A DNA stretch of 27,108 bases from CAYNLY01 sp964398225 (GCA_964398225.1 CAYNLY010000016.1:1-27108), one strand, 5' to 3'; positions 7,320 to 14,822 are shown, counted from the first letter of the stretch. Notes: generated by a model not told the origin, from the letters alone. Made by a program: numbers and translations.

Positions 7320-7995
7320 TCCGACGATCGCGGCCGTCGTGCCCGTCCGGAACGAGGCGCGCAGGCTCCCCATTCTGATCGAGCAATCGAGCGCCTGGGG
7401 CGTGGAGGCGGTGTTCGTGGACGGCGGTTCCACGGACGGAAGCCGGGAAATGCTCGAGCACGCCGGGGTGCGTTGGATCCGTTCGGAGCCGGGCCGTGCC
7501 CGCCAGATGAATGCCGGCGCGGCAATTCTTGATGCCGATGTTCTCGTTTTTGTTCACGCAGATACAGAGGTTTCTTCAAGTCATTTCGAGGATGTGCGCA
7601 AGGCGATGGCGGACGAAGATGTCGTCGGCGGGCGCTTCGATGTCCGGCTTTCCGGCAGCCATCCGGCGTTCCGGATCATCGAGTTCTTCATCAATCTCCG
7701 CTCGCGCCTGACGGGCATCAGCACCGGCGATCAGGCGATGTTCGTGCGCCGGGAGGTGTTCGAGCGTCTGGGTGGCTTTCCGGACCAGCCGCTAATGGAG
7801 GATGTCGAGTTCAGCCGCCGTCTGAAGCGGGAAGGGCGTATCGCCTGCCTGCGCCGGAAGGTGGTGACCTCCAGCAGGCGCTGGGAGCGGCACGGAATTG
7901 CCCGCACCGTTCTCCTGATGTGGGCTCTCCGGCTTCGATACTGGCTCGGCGCCGATCCGGCCCTGCTTGCGCGGCGCTACGAGGACGCCCGTTGA
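7306..7995 (+). CDS. TIGR04283-type family 2 glycosyltransferase
   Basis: This GT-A fold glycosyltransferase belongs to the family named TIGR04283, some members of which lie in arsenosugar clusters. Motifs in order: AAVVPVRNEARRLP, nucleotide-sugar/metal loop VDGGSTDGS (38-46), GRARQMNAGAAI, FVHADTEV, TGDQAMFVRREVF, GGFPDQPLMEDVEFSRRL and TSSRRWERHG. There are no strong membrane helices, and the C-terminus LRLRYWLGADPALLARRY is typical of the family. No ATG precedes the first conserved strand. I take TTG at 7306 as start because a G-rich stretch (GGGGTGGG) lies 6 bases upstream and the overlap with the preceding gene is short; TTG at 7300 is possible. It is coupled to the ATP-grasp gene before it and overlaps the next gene by 4 bases. 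Confidence 0.85.
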   Translation: MRSSDPTIAAVVPVRNEARRLPILIEQSSAWGVEAVFVDGGSTDGSREMLEHAGVRWIRSEPGRARQMNAGAAILDADVLVFVHADTEVSSSHFEDVRKAMADEDVVGGRFDVRLSGSHPAFRIIEFFINLRSRLTGISTGDQAMFVRREVFERLGGFPDQPLMEDVEFSRRLKREGRIACLRRKVVTSSRRWERHGIARTVLLMWALRLRYWLGADPALLARRYEDAR

Positions 7996-8597
7996 TCCAG
8001 CCGATCGTCTTCTGCAAGGCGCCGGTTCCCGGCCGGGTCAAGACGCGCCTGATGTCGCAGCTGGATGCCGAGCAGGCAGCCGAACTCCATGCCCGGATGG
8101 CCCGGCATGTGATCGCGAAGCTTGCGGGCCTCTGGCCGGAGCTCTGGGTGGCGGCGGACGTTCCCGCGCATCCCTTCTTCGCCGGGCTCGGGGCCCGCAT
8201 CGTCCCCCAGGGCGGGGGCGATCTCGGGGCGAGGATGCTCCGCTGTGCGCGGCGGGCGTTTGCCGGAGGCGCAGGCGGCGTGCTGCTTCTGGGAACGGAC
8301 AGCCCGCACATGCCGGAGGAGCGCCTCAGGCGCGCGGTCGAGGGGCTTGCGCGGGCTGATGTCGTGCTGGGCCCGGTCGAGGACGGCGGCTACGACCTGC
8401 TTGCGCTGGGGCGACTCGAGCCCCGTCTTTTCGAGGATATTGCCTGGGGGAGCCCCCGGGTGCGTGAGCAGACCCTGGAGCGCGCCCGCATCTCGCAGCT
8501 TTCGGTGCTGGAGCTTGACTGCGCGTTCGACATCGACACGCCGGCCGATCTTGAACGGGCGCGAGCGCTGGGGCTCGACTGGCTGGAGCCTTTTTAG
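7992..8597 (+). CDS. TIGR04282/DUF2064 family transferase
   Basis: The 201-residue product has a nucleotidyltransferase/GT-A-like fold of the DUF2064 family (related to CofC), the usual partner of TIGR04283 glycosyltransferases. Seen are FCKAPVPGRVKTRL near the N-terminus (the sugar-nucleotide-binding signature), LLLGTDSPHMP, VLGPVEDGGYDLLAL and FDIDTPADLERA. The biochemical reaction of these proteins is not firmly established. The start is a TTG at 7992 whose TTGA overlaps the stop of the preceding glycosyltransferase; the next in-frame residues (IQPIVFCKAP) match the family's N-terminus, so longer starts inside the previous gene are unlikely. The gene ends tail-to-tail with the kinase gene, sharing bases with its stop codon. 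Confidence 0.87.
   Translation: MIQPIVFCKAPVPGRVKTRLMSQLDAEQAAELHARMARHVIAKLAGLWPELWVAADVPAHPFFAGLGARIVPQGGGDLGARMLRCARRAFAGGAGGVLLLGTDSPHMPEERLRRAVEGLARADVVLGPVEDGGYDLLALGRLEPRLFEDIAWGSPRVREQTLERARISQLSVLELDCAFDIDTPADLERARALGLDWLEPF
8572..8595 (+). terminator. Candidate intrinsic terminator inside the 3' end of the TIGR04282 gene
   Basis: GGCTC (8572-8576) and GAGCC (8586-8590) form a 5-bp GC-rich stem with a 9-base loop, directly followed by five T (8591-8595). The hairpin lies within the last codons, and the T tract runs into the TAG stop. It would stop plus-strand transcription before it enters the oppositely oriented kinase gene. Confidence 0.5.
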
Positions 8598-10678
8598 GAT
8601 GCGGCCGCGGCGGTGTCGGCCGTGGCGCCGAGAAGCGGCAGGGTTCTGCGGGCGGTTTCCTCGATCTCCTGCCGGATCTGCCGGTAGTGCGCAACGTCCT
8701 TCAATGGGAGCCGGAGCGGATGGCGCAGCAGGCTTTCGGAGGATGGAACGACCGAGCGCCGGTTCGCCGACCAGATGCCGACCGTAAGGGGCTTGAGCGC
8801 GGGCAGTTCGTCGCAGAGTCGCGACAGAACGAGATGCGCCATCTGGTTCAGCATCACGGCGGGCTGCATGTCCACCGGCCAGACGTCCGGGGGATGCCAG
8901 GCGGGATGGTGGTGGAAGTAGATGAAGCGGTGGATGCTGCGGGGCAGCTTCCAGTGCAGCGCGAGCATCATGCCGGCATCGATGTGGGTATAGCCGAGAT
9001 GCTTCCATTCGGCGGCAAGCGAAGGTGCGCCTTCGGCGATCGCCTTGCGCAGCGATTGCAGGGTTTCGTCGTCCTCGAGGTGAAGGATGACGAGCTTGCC
9101 GATGTCGTGAAGCAGCCCGAAGCTGCCGGCCGCCTTTGCCGCGACGATGTTTGCATAGTCGGCCAGGCGGCGGAAGATCCGGGCGATCAGAAGCCCGTGG
9201 GCGACGACGGCGCGCGCTTCGTCCTCGACGGGTACGAGGTTTCCCGAACCGAGCCGCTTCAGGCCGGAAAAGTCGGGCAGCATCGCGGCCAGCAGGTGGT
9301 CGTGAATGTGGTCCATGCCGATGCTTGCGATCGCAATCGCCAGGCTGTTGCCCGAAGCGCCGGGGAGCCGTCGGGAACCCGAGCTTGCAAGCGCGCGCAC
9401 ATGCTCGGCCAGATGCGGATAAGGTTCGATTTCGCGCGCAAGATCCGAGGGTGCGGATTCCGGATCGTCGAGCACGCGCTCGATGCGTTGCCAGGGCTCG
9501 GGCAGCGGAGGGATCGTTGCGATGGCTTTCTTGAGCCGTTCCAGATTGTCCCGGCTGAGCGCGGGCGGAGAGCGAAGATCCAGCGGCGGCGTTTCGGGAG
9601 CGGGCGTGCTCGAATGCCGGAAGGTCCACAGAAGCGTATCCCGGTGCAGCTCCTGCTCCGACTCGGGGGCTCCTTCCGAGTCCGTCGGGGTGGACGTCTC
9701 GCCAGGCTTCCTCCTGCGGCGGGCAAGGCGCGCGTGAATGTCGGAGAAGCGCCCATCCTTCGGTCGAGGTGCGCGCGGCGTGGCGATTTCGGCAAGCCGC
9801 GCGCGCACTTCGGCGGCGCTTGACGGCCTCCTGTCCGGGATTTTTTCGAGCATCTGCATGATGAGTCCGGAAAGCTTTTCCGGGATGTCCGGGTTGATGT
9901 TTTCGGGGCGCACGGGCGTCTGGCGGACCTGCTTTTCCATGACCTCGAACTCGCCTCCGCCCGAGGAGGTGAAGGGCAGAACGCCGGTGGCCATCCGGTA
10001 GAACATGACGCCCAGCGCGTACAGGTCGGTTCGCGCGTCGATTTCGGATCCGAGGATCTGTTCCGGGGCCATGTAGAAGTAGGTGCCGACGGTCGCTCCG
10101 CTGTCCGTGATGTCGTCGTCCGCTTTGCTGGGCTTGGCCAGACCAAAGTCCATCAGCTTCAGCCCGCCGTCGTCGGTCAGGAAGACGTTCGAGAGCTTCA
10201 GATCCCGATGCACGACGCCCTGGGAATGGGCCGCCTCAAGCGCGGCGAGGATTTCCTGACCGATCCAGACGAACTCGCTCCAGGGCGGGATGCCGCGATC
10301 CTTCAGGTATTCCTTGAGCGTGCAGCCGCGCAACAGTTCCATGACCAGCGCGATCAGCCCGGGTTCGTTGATCACGTCGAGCAGCGTGATGATGTTCGGA
10401 TGCATCAGCTGGCCGTGCATCCGGGCCTCCCGGCGGAAACGCTCGACCTGCTTGGCGTCGCTGAGCAGATGCTGATGCAGCACCTTGATCGCGACCTCGC
10501 GCTCGAGGTTTTCGTCGATGCCGCGATAGACGATGCCCATCCCGCCTTCGCCGATGCGCTCGATCAGCCGGTAGTTCCCAACCCTTGCCTGATGGCGGCC
10601 GTCGCCGAGCACCTGCCCGCAGTTGCGGCAGAACGGCTGATCGTCGGCAAACCAAGTGCCGCAATCGGGACACTGCAT
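8594..10678 (-). CDS. Zinc-ribbon / Ser-Thr protein kinase / HDOD fusion protein
   Basis: A 694-residue signalling protein with three recognisable parts. The N-terminus is a zinc ribbon (C3, C6, C17, C20). A complete Hanks-type kinase domain (about 36-300) follows: P-loop GEGGMG (43-48), K65 in VAIKVL, E84, the catalytic loop HRDLKLSN (157-164), DFG at 177-179 and APE at 204-206; every catalytic residue is present. After a low-complexity linker (about 305-375) comes a C-terminal HDOD domain (about 378-625) with LLHDIGKLVI (H524, D525), an HIDAG segment and FHHHP. No transmembrane helix is visible, so it should be cytosolic, unlike PknB-type kinases with extracellular sensors. HDOD domains are common output or scaffold modules in Pseudomonadota signalling. 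Substrate and signal are unknown. The ATG at 10678 is preceded by a promoter-like sequence; trmO lies 31 bases upstream. Confidence 0.92.
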   Translation of the reverse strand: MQCPDCGTWFADDQPFCRNCGQVLGDGRHQARVGNYRLIERIGEGGMGIVYRGIDENLEREVAIKVLHQHLLSDAKQVERFRREARMHGQLMHPNIITLLDVINEPGLIALVMELLRGCTLKEYLKDRGIPPWSEFVWIGQEILAALEAAHSQGVVHRDLKLSNVFLTDDGGLKLMDFGLAKPSKADDDITDSGATVGTYFYMAPEQILGSEIDARTDLYALGVMFYRMATGVLPFTSSGGGEFEVMEKQVRQTPVRPENINPDIPEKLSGLIMQMLEKIPDRRPSSAAEVRARLAEIATPRAPRPKDGRFSDIHARLARRRRKPGETSTPTDSEGAPESEQELHRDTLLWTFRHSSTPAPETPPLDLRSPPALSRDNLERLKKAIATIPPLPEPWQRIERVLDDPESAPSDLAREIEPYPHLAEHVRALASSGSRRLPGASGNSLAIAIASIGMDHIHDHLLAAMLPDFSGLKRLGSGNLVPVEDEARAVVAHGLLIARIFRRLADYANIVAAKAAGSFGLLHDIGKLVILHLEDDETLQSLRKAIAEGAPSLAAEWKHLGYTHIDAGMMLALHWKLPRSIHRFIYFHHHPAWHPPDVWPVDMQPAVMLNQMAHLVLSRLCDELPALKPLTVGIWSANRRSVVPSSESLLRHPLRLPLKDVAHYRQIRQEIEETARRTLPLLGATADTAAAAS

Positions 10679-10684
10679 ATGGCT

Positions 10685-10713
10685 ATTGTTGCCGGATCCG
10701 GCCGGGGGTTCAA
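10685..10713 (-). promoter_or_regulatory. Candidate promoter of the kinase gene, leaderless
   Basis: On the minus strand TTGAAC (4 of 6) at 10708-10713, a 17-base spacer containing the palindrome GCCGGATCCGGC, and AACAAT (4 of 6) at 10685-10690. The -10 ends 6 bases before the kinase ATG, placing +1 on its A. The -35 overlaps the trmO stop codon, so the kinase may be transcribed apart from clpA-trmO. Confidence 0.5.
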
Positions 10714-11255
10714 GCCGGGATCAGCGGGTCTCCGCGCGTGTCGCCAGGCTCGATTTCCTCGGTCCAGCCGGGACTTGCCTCGGGAAAGGCGTCGCAGGCC
10801 GGAAGGTAGGGCTTCAGATCGAGCACCGGCGTTCCGTCCAGCATGTCATGGGTGGCAATCGAAAGCCAGCGGCCCTCGACGCCGGTCAGGCGAACGCAGG
10901 AAAGCCCGATCGCATTCGGCCGATGCGGCGCGCGGGTGGCGAACAGTCCGCGCTTGCGGCCGCTGCCGCGGGGCGGGCGGACCCTCGGGTTCCAGCCCCG
11001 GTTCAGGTGCATCCAGTAGATGACCCAGATATGGGAAAATCCTTCCAGGTCGGACAGCGCCTGCTCGAAGCCGCGTCCTGGCCAGAGCTCGATGCGGGCG
11101 GCAACCGGCATCCCGTAGGACGGCTGCCGCGGCGCCTGGAAACGCTCGGTGAACGGACTGTGCACGATGCCAATGGGCTCAAGCTGGATCGGGGAGCCTG
11201 CATCGTGGCGAAAACGCGTGGCGTAGTCCTTGGGTGGCTTGGCTCCCGAGCGCAA
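10710..11255 (-). CDS. trmO: tRNA (N6-threonylcarbamoyladenosine-37) methyltransferase TrmO (TsaA/YaeB family)
   Basis: TrmO uses S-adenosylmethionine to methylate t6A at position 37 of certain tRNAs. The 181-residue product has the beta-barrel TrmO core: PIGIVHSPFTERFQAPRQP, LEGFSHIWVIYWMH, the family signature FATRAPHRPNAIGLSCVRL and DMLDGTPVLDLKPYLPACDA. E. coli TrmO is about 235 residues and carries an extra C-terminal domain; this one ends soon after the core, like the shorter bacterial and archaeal forms. No ATG precedes the conserved region, and a TTG at 11255 fits, with GAGG 8 bases upstream and the clpA stop 3 bases away. That spacing suggests translation coupled to clpA. Confidence 0.88.
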   Translation of the reverse strand: MRSGAKPPKDYATRFRHDAGSPIQLEPIGIVHSPFTERFQAPRQPSYGMPVAARIELWPGRGFEQALSDLEGFSHIWVIYWMHLNRGWNPRVRPPRGSGRKRGLFATRAPHRPNAIGLSCVRLTGVEGRWLSIATHDMLDGTPVLDLKPYLPACDAFPEASPGWTEEIEPGDTRGDPLIPA

Positions 11256-11258
11256 GCC

Positions 11259-13511
11259 TCAGGCCTCGGCGGTTTCCGGAAACTCGATCAGAAGCCCGGT
11301 CTCGCCAGCGCGGACGACCACCCGGCCGCCTTTCTGCAGGCATCCGAACAGGATCGCATCCGCAAGCGGACGCTTGATCTGTTCCTGAATCAGCCGCCCC
11401 ATCGGGCGCGCGCCCATCAACGGATCGTGGCCGTGCTCGGCAAGCCACCGCCGGGCATCCGGCTCGACCTCGATTTCCACCTTCTTCTCGGCGAGCTGCA
11501 CCTCGAGTTCGGCGAGGAACTTGTCCACGACGTTCAGGATCGTCTGCTCGTCGAGAGGCGCAAACGGGATGATCGCATCCAGCCGGTTGCGGAACTCGGG
11601 CGTGAACAGTCGCCGGATCGCCTGTTCGTCCTCGCCCGTTCGGGGCTGGGGCGTGAAGCCCACCGTCGCCTTCTGCATCTCGAAGGCCCCGGCGTTGCTC
11701 GTCATGATGAGCACGACGTGACGGAAGTCGGCCGAACGGCCGTTGTTGTCCGTAAGCTTGCCGTGGTCCATCACCTGCAGCAGCAGATTGAACAGGTCCG
11801 GATGGGCCTTTTCGATTTCGTCGAGCAGCAGCACGCAGTGCGGATGCTTGACGATCGCCTCGGTAAGCAGGCCGCCCTGATCGAAGCCCACATAGCCGGG
11901 CGGGGCGCCGATCAGCCGCGACACCGTATGCGGCTCCATGTATTCGGACATGTCGAAGCGGATCAGTTCCACACCCAGAATCCGGGCCAGCTGCCGGGCA
12001 ACTTCGGTCTTGCCGACGCCGGTCGGTCCGGTGAACAGGAACGAGCCCACCGGCTTTTCGGGGTGCGCAAGCCCCGCCCGCGAAAGCTTGATCGCGTCGG
12101 CCAGCATTTCGATGGCCCGGTCCTGACCGAAGACGGCGAGCTTCAGGTCGCGTTCGAGGTTCTTCAGCTGCCGCTTGTCGGATGCGGACACCTGCCGGGG
12201 CGGGATGCGTGCCATGCGCGCGACCGTCGCCTCGATCTGCTGCACGGTCACCTGCCTGCGCTTCCCGCCGCCCTTCAGGCGCAGAGCCGCGCCGGCCTCG
12301 TCGAGCACGTCGATGGCCGAGTCCGGAAGGTTGCGCTCGTGCAGATGCCGCTTCGCAAGCCGGGCGGCCTGTTCGATCGCTGCCTGCGAGTAGCGCACGT
12401 GATGATGTTCCTCGAGGCGGGGTCTGAGCCCCTTGAGGATCTCGATCGTCTCCTCGACGGAAGGCTCGGGCACGTCGATCTTCTGGAAGCGCCGCGACAG
12501 CGCCCGGTCCTTCTCGAACAGATTGCGGTATTCCTGGTAGGTCGTTGCACCAATGCAGCGCAGTTCGCCGTTCGCCAGCGCCGGCTTCAGCAGGTTGGAC
12601 GCATCCATCGTGCCGCCGCTCGCCGCGCCGGCGCCGATGATCGTGTGGATTTCGTCGATGAACAGGATCGCCCCCGGGGCCCGGTTGAGCTCGGCAAGGA
12701 CGGCCTTCAGGCGCTCCTCGAAATCGCCGCGGTATTTCGTGCCGGCGAGAAGCGCGCCCATGTCCAGCGCATAGATCCGGGCGCCCTGCATCACCTCGGG
12801 CGCGCGGCCCTCCTCGATCATCAGGGCCAGCCCCTCGGCGATCGCGGTTTTGCCGACGCCGGCCTCGCCGACGAGCAGCGGATTGTTCTTGCGCCGGCGT
12901 GCGAGCACATGCATGCAGCGTTCAAGCTCCGCCTCGCGGCCGATCAGCGGGTCGATCAGCCCGGCAGCAGCCCGGGCGCTCAGATCGACGCAGAAGCGTG
13001 CCAGCGCCGATCCCTGCTTCTGTTCCCGTTCCTCGACATTCGAGCCCGGCGAGGCCTCGCGCGGGCCGGTCACCTCGTCGCGCATCGCGCCGTGCGCGAT
13101 GTAGCTGACGACGTCCAGGCGCGTGATGCCCATGCGGTTCAGGAAATAGACGGCGTGGGAGTCCTTTTCGGAAAAGATGGCCACGAGCACGTGCGCGCCG
13201 GTAACCTCCCGCTTGCCGGATGCCTGAACATGCATGACCGCGCGCTGGATCACCCGCTGCAAGGCGACGCTTGCGGTCGTCTCCCCGGCCTCTTCGGGCA
13301 GGATCGCGACATGATCCCGAATGAAGTCGTTCAGCTGCCGGCGCAGCACGTCCAGATCGGCTCCGCAGCCCAGCAGCACCTGGCGCGCCGTCGGGTTGTC
13401 GAGCAGTCCCAGCAGCAGGTGCTCGACGGTGACGAACTCGTTGCGGCGCAGATGCGCGGCGCGGAAGATCTCGTTCAGTGTCTGCTCGAGTTCCTCGCTC
13501 AACATGCCCAT
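11259..13511 (-). CDS. clpA: ATP-dependent Clp protease ATP-binding subunit ClpA
   Basis: ClpA is the AAA+ unfoldase that feeds substrates to ClpP, with ClpS delivering N-end-rule substrates. The 750-residue protein has the full layout. An N-domain with two Clp repeats (about 1-145) is followed by AAA-1 with Walker A GEAGVGKT (215-222) and Walker B FIDE (284-287), and AAA-2 with Walker A GPTGVGKT (495-502), Walker B LLLDE (561-565) and sensor region LIMTSNAG. There is no ClpB-type middle coiled coil. The ClpP-docking loop appears as VGF (617-619), a variant of the usual IGL/IGF. The ATG at 13511 is preferred because AAGGGG lies 6 bases upstream; the ATG two codons later (MLSEELE) matches the usual ClpA N-terminus. 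clpS lies just upstream on the same strand. Confidence 0.97.
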   Translation of the reverse strand: MGMLSEELEQTLNEIFRAAHLRRNEFVTVEHLLLGLLDNPTARQVLLGCGADLDVLRRQLNDFIRDHVAILPEEAGETTASVALQRVIQRAVMHVQASGKREVTGAHVLVAIFSEKDSHAVYFLNRMGITRLDVVSYIAHGAMRDEVTGPREASPGSNVEEREQKQGSALARFCVDLSARAAAGLIDPLIGREAELERCMHVLARRRKNNPLLVGEAGVGKTAIAEGLALMIEEGRAPEVMQGARIYALDMGALLAGTKYRGDFEERLKAVLAELNRAPGAILFIDEIHTIIGAGAASGGTMDASNLLKPALANGELRCIGATTYQEYRNLFEKDRALSRRFQKIDVPEPSVEETIEILKGLRPRLEEHHHVRYSQAAIEQAARLAKRHLHERNLPDSAIDVLDEAGAALRLKGGGKRRQVTVQQIEATVARMARIPPRQVSASDKRQLKNLERDLKLAVFGQDRAIEMLADAIKLSRAGLAHPEKPVGSFLFTGPTGVGKTEVARQLARILGVELIRFDMSEYMEPHTVSRLIGAPPGYVGFDQGGLLTEAIVKHPHCVLLLDEIEKAHPDLFNLLLQVMDHGKLTDNNGRSADFRHVVLIMTSNAGAFEMQKATVGFTPQPRTGEDEQAIRRLFTPEFRNRLDAIIPFAPLDEQTILNVVDKFLAELEVQLAEKKVEIEVEPDARRWLAEHGHDPLMGARPMGRLIQEQIKRPLADAILFGCLQKGGRVVVRAGETGLLIEFPETAEA

Positions 13512-13517
13512 GGGCCA

Positions 13518-13523
13518 CCCCTT
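13518..13523 (-). promoter_or_regulatory. Ribosome binding site of clpA
   Basis: AAGGGG on the minus strand with a 6-base spacer to the ATG at 13511; the alternative ATG at 13505 would have a 12-base spacer. Confidence 0.55.
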
Positions 13524-13547
13524 GCTGCCGACTGGCCTGTTTCCGCA

Positions 13548-13563
13548 TGCGGCGCACGCCGCA
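13548..13563. repeat. Perfect inverted repeat between clpS and clpA
   Basis: TGCGGCG-CA-CGCCGCA, which folds as a 6-bp stem with a four-base loop. It lies in the clpS-clpA gap of about 160-170 bases. No T tract follows on either strand, so it does not look like an intrinsic terminator; it may be a transcript-processing or attenuation element, or chance in GC-rich DNA. I saw nothing else in this gap apart from the clpA ribosome binding site. Confidence 0.4.
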
Positions 13564-13672
13564 CGTCCCGATCATCGCGCAGGATCATGAAAGCCCGATG
13601 AATCCTGCCGTGCGCTCCCGATTCTGGCGCCCGTTCCGCCGGCGATCCGTGATTCCGGTCATGGCGGAGGGC

Positions 13673-14002
13673 CTATTCCTCGGGTTCGGGCTCCATGACA
13701 CAGCGTAGCGGATGACCGTGCTCACGGCTAGTCCCCTCGACGAGCGCGAGCTTCGATTCGGCGATCTCCCGCGGATAGACGCCGCAGACCGCGCTGCCTT
13801 TCGTGTGCACGCGCAGCATCAGGCTTGTGGCCTCGGCGGGCGATTTCTGGAAGTAGCGGATCAGGATGTCGACGACGAAGTCCATCGGCGTGAAGTCGTC
13901 GTTGAGCATGACCACCCGGTACATCCGGGGGCGCTTGAGCGCGGGTTTGCCCGTAGCCGTTTCGGGGTTGCGGAAATGCGTGTCCACATCAAAATGGCCC
14001 AT
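13673..14002 (-). CDS. clpS: ATP-dependent Clp protease adaptor ClpS
   Basis: ClpS binds proteins with destabilising N-terminal residues and hands them to ClpA. From the ATG at 14002 the product is 109 residues, the family's usual size. The core KRPRMYRVVMLNDDFTPMDFVV contains the alpha-amino-group-binding Asn-Asp-Asp (34-36) and the hydrophobic-pocket Met40. HVHT-like RVHTKG (H66), CGVYPREIAESK and HPLRCVME also match. A longer reading from an ATG at 14113 would run through the divergent phosphatase gene and has no family similarity in its extra part. A promoter-like sequence puts +1 on the chosen ATG. It forms the conserved clpS-clpA pair. Confidence 0.95.
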   Translation of the reverse strand: MGHFDVDTHFRNPETATGKPALKRPRMYRVVMLNDDFTPMDFVVDILIRYFQKSPAEATSLMLRVHTKGSAVCGVYPREIAESKLALVEGTSREHGHPLRCVMEPEPEE

Positions 14003-14008
14003 GCCGGA

Positions 14009-14037
14009 ATTCTGGATGCAAGGCATCCGCCTGCCAA
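14009..14037 (-). promoter_or_regulatory. Candidate promoter of clpS, leaderless
   Basis: On the minus strand TTGGCA (5 of 6 to TTGACA) at 14032-14037, a 17-base spacer, and CAGAAT (4 of 6) at 14009-14014. The -10 ends 6 bases before the ATG at 14002, so the predicted +1 is the A of the start codon. There is no Shine-Dalgarno between. This is the best-formed promoter of the leaderless set. Confidence 0.55.
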
Positions 14038-14050
14038 GGTCCGGCGGTAT

Positions 14051-14056
14051 GGAGGA
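14051..14056 (+). promoter_or_regulatory. Ribosome binding site of the CbbY-like gene
   Basis: GGAGGA, 4 bases before the ATG at 14061. It fixes the start of the phosphatase gene against longer in-frame readings through clpS. Confidence 0.8.
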
Positions 14057-14060
14057 ACCC

Positions 14061-14822
14061 ATGACCGAGCTCCGATGCATCCTCTGGGACGTGGACGGCA
14101 CGCTTGCGGACACCGAGCGGGACGGTCACCGCGTGGCCTTCAATCTGGCCTTCGAGGAAGCCGGGCTCGACCGCCGCTGGGACGTCGAGACCTACGGCGA
14201 GCTGCTGGCCGTGACGGGCGGCAAGGAGCGGATTCGTTACGATTACGAGCGCCGTGGCCTGCCCGTGCCCGATGCGGACGAGATCGCGCGGCTTCACGCG
14301 CGCAAGACCGAGCATTACCAGTCGCTGATCGCATCGGGCCGCATTCCGCTGCGGCCGGGTGTGCGGCGGCTGCTCGAGGAGGCGTATCAGGCCGGGATTA
14401 CGCTGGGCGTTGCGACGACGACGACGCCGGCCGCGCTCGATGCCCTGATCGAGCATTCGCTGGGGCCCGAGTGGTTCGACCGCTTCGCGGTGCTGGCCGC
14501 CGGCGACATCGTACCGGCCAAGAAGCCCGCGCCGGACATCTACACCTACGCCATGGACCGGCTCGGGGTTTCGCCGCGTGAAACGCTGGCGATGGAGGAT
14601 TCCGGCAACGGCTGGAAGGCGGCCGCCGCGGCCGGGCTCAAGTGCGTGGTCACGGTCAACGACTACACCCGCGATCACGACTTCTCCGGCGCCGATCTCG
14701 TCGTCTCCGAGCTGGGCGAGCCGGATCTGCCGCCGATCCATGTCTTTCAGAACCCGCACGGGCTGAGCGATCTGGACTATGTACGGCTCGAGCATCTGCG
14801 GGCGATCATGCGCGATGACTGA
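14061..14822 (+). CDS. cbbY: CbbY-like HAD-superfamily phosphatase
   Basis: CbbY removes phosphate from sugar bisphosphates such as xylulose-1,5-bisphosphate, a misfire product that inhibits Rubisco; homologues also occur outside Calvin-cycle operons. The 253-residue protein has the HAD nucleophile pair D10/D12 in WDVDGTLADTE, motif II in VATTTTP (117-123), the motif III lysine in AKKPAPDIY (153-161) and motif IV E179/D180 in MEDSGNG. The cap-domain segment TYGELLAVTGGKERIRYDYE closely follows the CbbY pattern, in particular TGGKER. No Rubisco or other Calvin-cycle gene is in the window, so the physiological substrate is open. It opens a six-gene plus-strand run and overlaps the TatD gene by 8 bases (ATGACTGA). 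Confidence 0.88.
   Translation: MTELRCILWDVDGTLADTERDGHRVAFNLAFEEAGLDRRWDVETYGELLAVTGGKERIRYDYERRGLPVPDADEIARLHARKTEHYQSLIASGRIPLRPGVRRLLEEAYQAGITLGVATTTTPAALDALIEHSLGPEWFDRFAVLAAGDIVPAKKPAPDIYTYAMDRLGVSPRETLAMEDSGNGWKAAAAAGLKCVVTVNDYTRDHDFSGADLVVSELGEPDLPPIHVFQNPHGLSDLDYVRLEHLRAIMRDD

Noticed and set aside
7292..8597. The cassette as an arsenosugar biosynthesis cluster.
   Set aside because: Only the family names TIGR04283/TIGR04282 suggest it; no arsM, arsS or other arsenic gene is present, so the product is left open.
13548..13563. The clpS-clpA inverted repeat as an intrinsic terminator.
   Set aside because: There is no T tract on either strand; it is listed only as a repeat.
10656..13601. 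A 981-codon open frame on the plus strand, antisense to trmO and clpA.
   Set aside because: It lies opposite clear genes with full catalytic motifs and has no recognisable domain; long antisense frames are expected in GC-rich DNA with strong third-position bias.
14003..14113. A 37-codon N-terminal extension of ClpS.
   Set aside because: ClpS proteins are about 100-110 residues; the extension is antisense to the CbbY-like gene start and its ribosome binding site.
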